This document shows positions 6,285 to 11,984 of a stretch of 11,984 nt of DNA, piece by piece. The translations under genes and the position numbers were made by a program. This DNA comes from JBLNCE01 sp050260415 (GTDB lineage: Bacteria > Bacillota > UBA4882 > JAAYXC01): positions 1 to 11,984 of the forward strand of contig JBLNCE010000114.1 of assembly GCA_050260415.1 (NCBI GenBank), given 5' to 3'. Below the pieces are notes generated by a model, which ran no database searches, was not told the origin of the DNA, and was given only the letters and a program-made list of their open reading frames with translations. Each line of letters opens with the position of its first letter. Positions within the stretch are counted from its first letter, which is position 1.

Positions 6285-7295
6285 TCACGGAAGAAAGGCG
6301 TTGGTAAAAGCCCCGCTCATCTCCAGCTTCTTATCCAGGAGCTTGTTTTGATACATCCAATCGGCGAAGCCCTGCCATACTTCCTTGCGCTGGTAACCCC
6401 ATTTGGGCGCGTCTTCCCGATACCGCGGGCTGAGCCAGGCTTGGCTGGCCCGGGCCAATTCCGGTTTGATCTCGGGCACCCGGCGGACGAGGATCGCGGC
6501 CGCTTCTGGCGGATTTGCGATGGCGTAGTTGTAACCCCTGCTGGTGGCGCGCATGAAGCGGCGGACCACCTCGGGATGCTTGGCGATCTGGTCTTCGCTC
6601 GTGACCAGGACCGGGGTGTAGTAATCCGGGATGGCTTGCACATAGTCCCGCAGCATCACGATATTCAAGGGGATTCCTCGTAGACTCGCCTCGATGCCAT
6701 CCCAACCATAGAAGATCCAGGTCAGATCGATCTCGCGTTGCAGCATGACCAGGAGATCGCCCTCGCCCACCGTGACCTGTTTCAGACGTTCAAATTTGCC
6801 GCCGTCCGCGGTGATAAGCTGGCGCAGGATTACGTTTTCCATCGGCGCGCCCCAGCCCCCGTAGGTGTGTCCCTCAAACTGGCGCGGCCTCGTAATACCC
6901 TTGTTCTTGAGCGAGGCAAAACCGGAGGTGTTATGCTGAATAACGGCGGCGAGCGAAACGAGCGGGAGGCCGGCGGCCCTGGCGTTGGTCACCCATTCCT
7001 GGAAGGAGACGCCGAAGGTGACTTTCCCGGCCGCCACCAATTGCTCCACCGAACCGCCCATGCCCGGGGTGAGGATCTTCAGATCGAGTCCTTCTTCCGC
7101 GTACCATCCCTGGTCCATGGCCACATAAATGCCGGTGTGATTGGTATTGGGCGTCCAGTCCAAAAGGAGCGTGGCGGCCAGGGGGGGAGCCCCCGCCGCG
7201 GCAAGGCCGAATGTACCGGCCATAAAGGCGGCGATCGGGATCAAGGCCAATCCGAACAAGCTGGGAAGTCGTTTCCGGAGTAACAAATGAATCAT
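6285..7295 (-). CDS. thiY: NMT1/THI5-like substrate-binding protein of the importer
   Basis: The 336-residue protein is the extracytoplasmic binding component of a thiamine-precursor importer. Residues 1-35 form a signal peptide (Arg/Lys start, hydrophobic core, AAAG exit). The mature part opens with LDWTPNTNHTGIYVAMDQGWY (about residues 45-65), the hallmark of the NMT1/THI5 group that binds HMP or formylaminopyrimidine. Further family stretches are GMGGSVEQLVAAGKVTFGVSF and WIFYGWDG. Start ATG 7295 has a perfect AAGGAGG about eight bases upstream. The signal peptide has no cysteine near the cleavage site, so this copy is not a lipoprotein, unlike ThiY of typical Gram-positive bacteria. It may be periplasmic or retained by the uncleaved helix. 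It follows thiX after 106 bases. Confidence 0.88.
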   Translation of the reverse strand: MIHLLLRKRLPSLFGLALIPIAAFMAGTFGLAAAGAPPLAATLLLDWTPNTNHTGIYVAMDQGWYAEEGLDLKILTPGMGGSVEQLVAAGKVTFGVSFQEWVTNARAAGLPLVSLAAVIQHNTSGFASLKNKGITRPRQFEGHTYGGWGAPMENVILRQLITADGGKFERLKQVTVGEGDLLVMLQREIDLTWIFYGWDGIEASLRGIPLNIVMLRDYVQAIPDYYTPVLVTSEDQIAKHPEVVRRFMRATSRGYNYAIANPPEAAAILVRRVPEIKPELARASQAWLSPRYREDAPKWGYQRKEVWQGFADWMYQNKLLDKKLEMSGAFTNAFLP

Positions 7296-7349
7296 TGTGC
7301 AAATTCCTCCTTTTTGGAAGGGCTGAAAACGCCAAGAGTGTCGCCACTA

Positions 7350-7373
7350 CGAAACACGCGAAAGGGCGCGAAA
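7350..7373. repeat. Short-period CGAAA repeat between thiX and thiY
   Basis: CGAAA recurs at 7350-7354, 7359-7363 and 7369-7373, a spacing of 9 then 10 bases, in the gap between thiX and thiY. The 9-10 base period equals that of the ATCTGCG repeat at 24-49. Similar CGAAA-rich spacers occur in many environmental genomes; that comparison is from memory. Confidence 0.45.
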
Positions 7374-7401
7374 TGACGGTATTTTCTATGTCCACGGCAC
7401 A

Positions 7402-8166
7402 TTATGCGCGCGATGAACGTTCCGGCCGGGACCAAGGGATCAACTTCTCCTCCAACCGGTTGATCCCCCGAAAAATGGCCAGGCTCACGCCGGCGATGAC
7501 GAAAATGGCGGCGAATACCCGGTCCGTGAGGTAGGAGTGCGACGAGCGGGTCAGGTACACCCCCAGTCCCGCGTCGGCCCCCATCCATTCGGCGACCACC
7601 GTCGCGATCACGGCATAGGTCAAGGAGATGCGCAGTCCCGTGAGGAGGGCGGGCAGCGCCGCGGGCCAACGCACTTTCCAAAAGAGCCTCGACGGTTTGG
7701 CGTTCATGGTGCGGGCCAGCGCGATAAGTTCCGGATCGGCCGCGCCCAAGCCGTCGATGACCCCCACGGCCACCGGGAAGAAACAGGCTAAACCCACGAG
7801 GATCACCTTGGGCAGGATGCCGAAGCCGAACCAGAGCGTCAAGAGCGGGGCGATGACCAGCGTCGGCACGGTCTGGGATGCCACGAGCAGGGGGTAGAGG
7901 TTCTGGCGCAGGAAAGGAGAGACATGGATCAACACGCCGCAACCGACCCCGCCGGCCACGGCCAATAAGATGCCAAGGCCGGCCGCCCTAAGGGTGAACA
8001 AGGTGTGCCAGCAAAGCATCCCTCCGGTTGCCCAGACGGCGCGCGCCACCAGGACTGGACCCGGCAGGAGCCAGGGCGGGATGTGGAAGGACCGGACTAT
8101 ACCCTCCCAGGCCGCCAGCAGGGCGATGACAAAACCGGCCCTGGATGCTCTAATGGCCGGCCGCAC
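7402..8166 (-). CDS. thiX: HMP/thiamine-precursor ABC importer, permease subunit
   Basis: The 254-residue protein is a BPD_transp_1 permease with about six membrane helices. The cytoplasmic EAA loop that docks on the ATPase is visible as ADPELIALARTMNAKPSRLFWKVRWPAALPALLTGLR, in the last half. The class is that of SsuC/TauC/ThiX permeases paired with NMT1-type binding proteins. GTG at 8166 is preferred: AGGAGAAGGTGG lies about ten bases upstream inside the preceding gene, giving a 17-base overlap that suggests translational coupling. The alternative ATG at 8205 would overlap by 56 bases and lacks a ribosome binding site. It is second in the operon. No damage is seen. Substrate is inferred from neighbours and riboswitch. 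Confidence 0.87.
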   Translation of the reverse strand: MRPAIRASRAGFVIALLAAWEGIVRSFHIPPWLLPGPVLVARAVWATGGMLCWHTLFTLRAAGLGILLAVAGGVGCGVLIHVSPFLRQNLYPLLVASQTVPTLVIAPLLTLWFGFGILPKVILVGLACFFPVAVGVIDGLGAADPELIALARTMNAKPSRLFWKVRWPAALPALLTGLRISLTYAVIATVVAEWMGADAGLGVYLTRSSHSYLTDRVFAAIFVIAGVSLAIFRGINRLEEKLIPWSRPERSSRA

Positions 8167-8455
8167 GGTATTTGGCCACCTTCTCCTCGGAACTGCACGG
8201 TTCATCGCTGTTCACGATCTTGACGTAGGTGAGAACGGACTTGATGCCCGCTTCCTTTACCGCCGCCTGAGCCCGGTAGACCAGGGCCAGGAGTTCCTCG
8301 ATCTCGCCTTCCATCACGGTCTCCAGGGGGCCGACCTCGTACTTGACGCCGGCGGCGTCCACCACGGCGATGGCGCGGTCGACCGCGGCGAAGACGAGTT
8401 CCTTTTCCCCCGCGGTCATCGGCAATACCTGAAAAGCAACACTTCCCCAGGGCAT
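8150..8455 (-). CDS. Thiamine-binding MTH1187/DUF77-family protein
   Basis: The 101-residue product matches the MTH1187/YkoF-like (DUF77) family, small ferredoxin-fold cytosolic proteins that bind thiamine or related ligands. Visible family traits are the opening VAFQVLPM, the helix GEKELVFAAVDRAIAVVDAAG, then KYEVGPLETVMEGEIEELLALVYRAQ and the closing strand KSVLTYVKIV. Start ATG 8455 has AAGGGGTG five bases upstream. It is the first gene behind the TPP riboswitch and overlaps thiX, so expression should fall when TPP is plentiful. Whether it feeds pyrimidine or thiamine to the pathway, or senses it, is not known. Length is usual for the family. Confidence 0.85.
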   Translation of the reverse strand: MPWGSVAFQVLPMTAGEKELVFAAVDRAIAVVDAAGVKYEVGPLETVMEGEIEELLALVYRAQAAVKEAGIKSVLTYVKIVNSDEPCSSEEKVAKYRAAGH

Positions 8456-8501
8456 CCGAACACCCCTTTTTCTGAGTTGGTTATTCCGGGGGCGCGGCGC
8501 G

Positions 8502-8541
8502 AAAAAAACGAAACGCCGCGAACCTTCACTGGTTCCCGGCG
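8502..8541 (-). terminator. Riboswitch-controlled intrinsic terminator
   Basis: On the minus strand CGCCGGGAACC (8541-8531) pairs with GGTTCGCGGCG (8524-8514) with one mismatch around the loop AGTGAA, followed by TTTCGTTTTTTT. It lies between the TPP aptamer and the first gene, so TPP binding most likely permits termination. The 3' arm can also pair with a downstream CGCCGCG (8499-8493), forming an alternative stem across the U-tract. Confidence 0.8.
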
Positions 8542-8555
8542 CACGAGGGCAAAAC

Positions 8556-8645
<90 letters not shown>

Positions 8646-8668
8646 GGAAGTATGCGGTTGTCTAGCCT

Positions 8669-8698
8669 ATTTTAGCATGAACGGACGCATCTTGCCAA
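8669..8698 (-). promoter_or_regulatory. Sigma-70-type promoter for the thiamine operon
   Basis: TTGGCA (8698-8693) and TAAAAT (8674-8669) each match the consensus at five of six bases, with an 18-base spacer ending in TGC (extended -10). Transcription would start near 8662, about 15 bases before the aptamer, as expected for a riboswitch leader. Confidence 0.75.
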
Positions 8699-8714
8699 GA
8701 GACGTTATTATGAT

Positions 8715-9291
8715 ATGGGAAATTCCCCTGGATCAGTCGGTAATAAGGCTGCGGGGCATGTGCTGTAGGCCATTGACTACATGGCCCACGGGAAGCCTGG
8801 CATCAAGCCTGCAGGGTGAACCGCGCGCCACGCACGATCTGGATCTGGTAATCGCTTTGTCAAGGGGCTCGGTCTGCAAGCTGTTGGAGGCTTTCCCCCC
8901 GCCTGGGTACTACCTCGATGAGGCAAGCATCAGCGAAGCCTTTGATACACTGGGCACCTTCAACCTGATCGACACGGGAAACGGCGATAAGGTTGATTTT
9001 TGGCTTCTCACGCACGAGCCGTTCGATCGGTCACGGTTTGCTGGTCGGCGCACGGAATCCTTTCTCGGGCTTGAGTTGAAGGTGTCGAGCCCCGAAGATA
9101 TGATCTTGGCTAAACTGAAGTGGGCCAAACTATCCGGGGGAAGCGAGAAGCAGTTTACCGACGCCCTGCGTGTGTACGAGGTGTAGTTCGGCCTGCTGGA
9201 TCAGGACTACCTGGAACGCTGGGCGGTAATGCTCGGCGTGGAGCGGATTTGGCTTCGGCTAAAGGAAGAGGCGGATGCCGTACTGGGATAG
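8715..9291 (+). pseudogene. Decayed nucleotidyltransferase-fold gene
   Basis: Read with one frame correction, this is a continuous protein of about 192 residues. It opens at ATG 8715 (MGNSPGSVGNKAAGHVL), meets TAG at 8766-8768, continues AIDYMA, then needs a one-base shift in the CCC run at 8785-8787. Then comes GSLASSLQGEPRATHDLDLV, the Gly-Ser and D-x-D signature of nucleotidyltransferase-fold proteins of the AbiEii/MNT-like type. Next are KVDFWLL and ELKVSSPEDMILAKLKW, typical of that family's middle. A second TAG (9184-9186) interrupts, after which WAVMLGVERIWLRLKEEAD continues in frame to TAG 9289-9291. Three lesions show decay. The gene start lies almost on top of the oppositely directed thiamine promoter. 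Family members often occur with toxin-antitoxin or abortive-infection pairs, but no partner is visible. Confidence 0.75.
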
Positions 9292-9423
9292 CGCTTCAAG
9301 CTTGTCGCGCTTGGGCCGAGGGCATTGTGCGGCCGTTGGGTTTGGGATTGTAGGAATTCGCAGTCTTCCCGCAACCGGCCCTGGTCTGGTCGGGACCGCC
9401 TCGGCTAAGGAGGCTGAAAAGGC

Positions 9424-10440
9424 CTAGTGCGCTGATGTTAGCCACGCCGCCACGTAGAGCGGGGTGGTGCCGTTCTCCTTCCAGATGGTCTCAAAGGCGG
9501 AGAGGGGAAGCGCGCGGGCGTCCGTCTTTTTGCCTATTTCGATGGTAAAAGCGGGGCGCTGGAAAGCCAGGATGAACCAGTCCTTGAGGCCGCCGTGGCG
9601 GTTATATTTGTTCTCCACCGCCGGCGGGTAACCGGTCAACCGCCCGAGTTGTATGGCCAGCGCTTGATCGCGCCGGTAGGCCGCCCCCGTCTGGTAGTAG
9701 TACCAATAGATCACCCGTCCGGTGGCGTGATAGGCCAGGACCACGTCGGGTTTCTCCTTGCGCACCAGGTCGGCCAAGGCTCTGCTCTCGGGCTCGCTCT
9801 CGGGCGCGGGGCCTTTGTATTTCTCGTAGTGGGGCGCGTCCAGGCTGATGGCCTTGGACCAATTGGCTTGGAATTGCATGTTCAGGTTGACGCCGCGCGC
9901 GTTGGCCTTCCAGGAGGAGAAATCCCGCCGCCCGAGGTTGGCGCGGAGCAGGAGCTTGGCATCCCCGCCCGCCTCGAGGCCGGAGAGGGAGATATCGACG
10001 CCGTCGGGATCGAGCATCGGTACAAAGAGCATGGTCACCTGGGACAGGATCCGGGCGACATCGTATGTACCCACTTTCGTTGACCCGCGGGATGCTTGGG
10101 CGTAGGTCTCGATCATTCGCATGAGCAGCATGGAGGTCATCCATTCACGCCCGTGCGTCGAGCCGATGATGAGGATCTTCTTTTTGCCCGTGCCCATGGA
10201 GGCCAATTGGAGATCCCGGCCAAAAACGGACCGGCCGATGGCCCGCACCTCGATCAGTTTGGGATGGATCCCGGCCAGTTCCGCCAGGTCTTCGCGGCAA
10301 ACGGCCGATGCGTAGGCCTTGTTGGGATCGATAACGCTTTTGGCCATCGGGCTGCGATCTTGCAAGCCGTACCACGGGGTCGCAAACGCCACCATCGCGA
10401 AGACGATGAGCGCGTACGTACCCCGGCGCAGTGGGGCCAA
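9424..10440 (-). CDS. M14-family zinc carboxypeptidase, ENP1-like
   Basis: The 338-residue product is an M14 metallopeptidase with an N-terminal signal or anchor (about residues 7-25). Zinc ligands are His96 and Glu99 in STHGREW and His238 in AYHATGRVIYW; the catalytic Glu301 lies in FTIEIGK. The AYHATG...YW context resembles the gamma-D-glutamyl-diamino acid endopeptidases that cut cell-wall peptides, but the LysM domains of Bacillus ENP1 are absent. The usual GVDLNRNF motif is VNLNMQF here, so the Arg that holds the substrate carboxylate is Met188 and the Asp is Asn185; both are unusual. The TTG start at 10440 is supported by GGGAGG seven bases upstream. Hairpins GCCTC/GAGGC (9398-9414) and CGG-CCC/GGG-CCG (about 9376-9398) follow the stop. 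Substrate is uncertain. Confidence 0.82.
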   Translation of the reverse strand: MAPLRRGTYALIVFAMVAFATPWYGLQDRSPMAKSVIDPNKAYASAVCREDLAELAGIHPKLIEVRAIGRSVFGRDLQLASMGTGKKKILIIGSTHGREWMTSMLLMRMIETYAQASRGSTKVGTYDVARILSQVTMLFVPMLDPDGVDISLSGLEAGGDAKLLLRANLGRRDFSSWKANARGVNLNMQFQANWSKAISLDAPHYEKYKGPAPESEPESRALADLVRKEKPDVVLAYHATGRVIYWYYYQTGAAYRRDQALAIQLGRLTGYPPAVENKYNRHGGLKDWFILAFQRPAFTIEIGKKTDARALPLSAFETIWKENGTTPLYVAAWLTSAH

Positions 10441-10578
10441 TCATATTCCTCCCAATAGGGCCGGTTCTTCAACATGCTTATAGACACACGGTATGATCCG
10501 GGAAAACGGATTCTTTGTGTATCTTACCACAGAGACCAGTGTTTCCCTTTTGGTATCTCCTGGTTTTCCAGCTCCATT

Positions 10579-11578
10579 CTATCTTTCCCTGAGGCTTTCC
10601 ACGGGCGCGACGCGCGCCGCGCTAAAGGCCGGGAAGAGCCCGAATAGCAAACCCGCCAAGGCCGCGACCGCGACGGCGCACAGGGCGGCGGGCAGACCCA
10701 GGCCTGCGGGCGCCAGCGCCGCATCCATCGCGGCCGCCCCGGCCAGGATAGGCTGGATGGCCTTGATGACCGGGCCGTTGAAAACGGCGGCCAGGGCCAG
10801 GCCGAGCAGAGCGCCCATCACGGAGAGCACCAGGGCTTCAAAGAGAAAATCACCGACGACGCGCGATTTTGTGGCGCCGATGGCGCGGTGCAGGCCGATC
10901 TCCCGCGTCCGCTTGAGCGTGTTGATGGTCATGACGCTAAAGATGCCGAAGGAACTGACAAGGAGGGCGACCAGGCCGAGAGCGCCGAAAAAGAGGGTGA
11001 CCGTGCTTACCGTGCGGCGCAGATCCGCGGCAAAGTCGCGCGGGAAGCGGGGGTCGCCTTGCCAGACGGCGATCGCGACCCCGTCGCCGTGGTTACCCCG
11101 CAGGGAACGCTCGAGATTGGCCCGGGCCGCCGCGAAGTCCCGTCCGGCCACCAGGCAGTAAAAGGCCTCGATTACCCCGTTCGGCCAGCCGCGGCTGGTG
11201 TAGGGGACAAGAAAATCAGGTGATGCCGAAAGCCTGTCGCATGAGCGGGGGCGGGCTGGCATACACGCCGATCACCCGATAAGCGGTTTTCAAGCCGGCT
11301 CCTTCTATGGTCAAGATCGTCCGTCCGACGGCTTGCCCCGCTCCGCCGAAGAGCAAGCGGGCGGCTTCCTCGGAGATTACCGTCATGCTGCTGCGTGCCG
11401 TGACATCACCCTCTGCAAAAAAAGAGCCTGCCTTCATCCGGAGACCCACCACCGCGGGGTATTCGGGGCCCACGCCCAAGACCTCCCGGGTCGGGCGGTA
11501 AATGTCCCCGCCTACCTGGATGCGCGGCAGGCCCAGCCGGTTAAACGAAAAACCCGTATGGATCGCTTTACGCAGATT
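10579..11578 (-). pseudogene. Truncated, frameshifted MacB/FtsX-type ABC permease
   Basis: The C-terminal half of a MacB-like permease is recognisable in two frames. Piece one, from about 11578 to 11216, gives periplasmic-domain sequence (FNRLGLPRIQVGGDIY, LGVGPEYPAVVGLRMKAG, VISEEAARLLFG) and ends FGIT at a TGA. Piece two, 11245 to 10579, resumes with PDFLVPYTS and carries the FtsX core: FGALGLVALLVSSFGIFSVM, KRTREIGLHRAIGATKSRVV, two more helices and the ending PVESLRER. Deleting about one base in GGCATCACCTGA rejoins them. Upstream a TGA at 11581-11579 closes the frame; the first membrane helix and early periplasmic domain are missing, replaced by hairpin-rich DNA. Such permeases export lipids, lipoproteins or peptides with an ABC ATPase. 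Neither ATPase nor N-terminus is present, so it should be inactive. Confidence 0.75.
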
Positions 11579-11581
11579 TCA

Positions 11582-11984
11582 GGAAAAGCTGCGTCGTATA
11601 AGCTTTCTTACGGCAAGTTGCTGTAGACGGTTTCCGGGTCTGCGCCGGGTGCGCCGGTGCGGCCTGCCTGCTTTGGACCATCCTGGTCGTCGCAGGCTTT
11701 GGCCCATCGTGGGCCTGAGATGGGCTGCGCATCTCGTCGTTGTCGGACGTTTTCGTGCTCGACGGACGCGAGTACGTCTGCGCGCGAAAACGTCCTTCCG
11801 CCTAGAGCTGCTTGCCCCTGAGGCCGCAAGCCATGTCGAGGAAGTCGTGTCCGGCGCACCCGCCGCGGTTGCACGCCATCCTGGCAGAGAGTGGCTGTCG
11901 CCCATCCATGGGCGCCGGCTTCTGGGTTTGAAATATCTAACCTAGAAAACCCCCGGCGCAGACATGGATGTCGAGCCACACGGC
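11582..11984. repeat. Gene-free block of short perfect hairpins
   Basis: No frame looks like protein on either strand. Seven or more stems follow each other: GCCTGC/GCAGGC (11662, 11692) enclosing GACCA-TCC-TGGTC (11676-11688); GGCCCA-TCG-TGGGCC (11701-11715); GAGATG/CATCTC (11717-11735); GGACGTTTTCG (11745-11755) with CGAAAACGTCC (11785-11795); GCTTGC/GCAAGC (11810-11831); GCCA-TCC-TGGC (11875-11885); CGCCCAT-CC-ATGGGCG (11899-11914); GACAT-GG-ATGTC (11961-11972). Several share CCATCCTGG or CATCCATG cores with tiny loops. The block adjoins the truncated permease and runs off the window. It may be an array of dispersed palindromes, a mobile element part or a structured RNA. Confidence 0.6.

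Noticed and set aside
8677..8714. Upstream start of the nucleotidyltransferase frame at 8677
   Set aside because: It overlaps the thiamine promoter and its translation does not resemble the family; a different frame starting at 8715 joins better.
8766..9186. In-frame TAG codons as pyrrolysine sites
   Set aside because: The same gene carries a frameshift, and TAG is used as the ordinary stop of several neighbours (84-86, 8150-8152, 9424-9426), so decay is simpler.
11502..11979. Long overlapping frames of 100-150 codons on both strands
   Set aside because: Arg/Pro/Gly-rich products with no motif; the underlying DNA is a hairpin array, which accounts for its odd composition.

Overview
The window is a moderately GC-rich bacterial segment. 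Nearly every gene is on the minus strand; the exceptions are a signal peptidase gene and one decayed gene. No rRNA, tRNA, CRISPR array or transposase was found. Several features fit an anaerobic Bacillota-like organism: strong GGAGG ribosome binding sites, a TPP riboswitch followed by an intrinsic terminator, an EFR1-type flavodoxin/ferredoxin relic, and a 30-residue Leu/Cys-rich protein like those of sporeformers. The thiamine-precursor binding protein has no lipobox, and the intergenic repeats are of a kind seen in many environmental lineages, so the assignment is tentative.

Layout. 1-434: an EFR1-like ferredoxin gene with a large in-frame deletion. 464-1381: rarD-type EamA transporter. 1382-1802: gene-free, with one strong hairpin. 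1803-1895: a tiny Cys-rich membrane peptide gene. 1896-2325: gene-free, with an orphan terminator-like hairpin on the plus strand. 2326-3489: YcaQ-type winged-helix DNA glycosylase. 3490-4192: a 700-base gene-free stretch with a run of hairpins. 4193-4753: signal peptidase I (plus strand), ending tail to tail in an 8-base overlap with a nitroreductase (4746-5264, minus).

5362-8698 is the clearest functional unit, read right to left: a sigma-70-type promoter, a TPP riboswitch, an intrinsic terminator, an MTH1187/DUF77 thiamine-binding protein, and an ABC importer made of permease (thiX), NMT1/THI5-like binding protein (thiY) and ATPase (thiZ). It is best read as a thiamine-repressed uptake system for thiamine pyrimidine precursors. 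The thiY-thiZ gap contains a near-perfect 19-20 bp hairpin, and the thiX-thiY gap a short-period CGAAA repeat.

8715-9291 holds a decayed nucleotidyltransferase-fold gene (two in-frame TAG codons and one frameshift). 9424-10440 encodes an M14 zinc carboxypeptidase. 10579-11578 is a 5'-truncated, frameshifted MacB/FtsX-type permease. Its upstream flank, 11582-11984, has no convincing gene and is packed with short perfect hairpins, several built on CCATCCTGG or CATCCATG cores. The hairpin run at 3880-4094 is similar in style.

Gene decay (three damaged genes) and hairpin-rich spacers are the distinctive traits. No convincing new multi-gene system was found; the hairpin arrays and the riboswitch/terminator arrangement are the parts most worth a second look.
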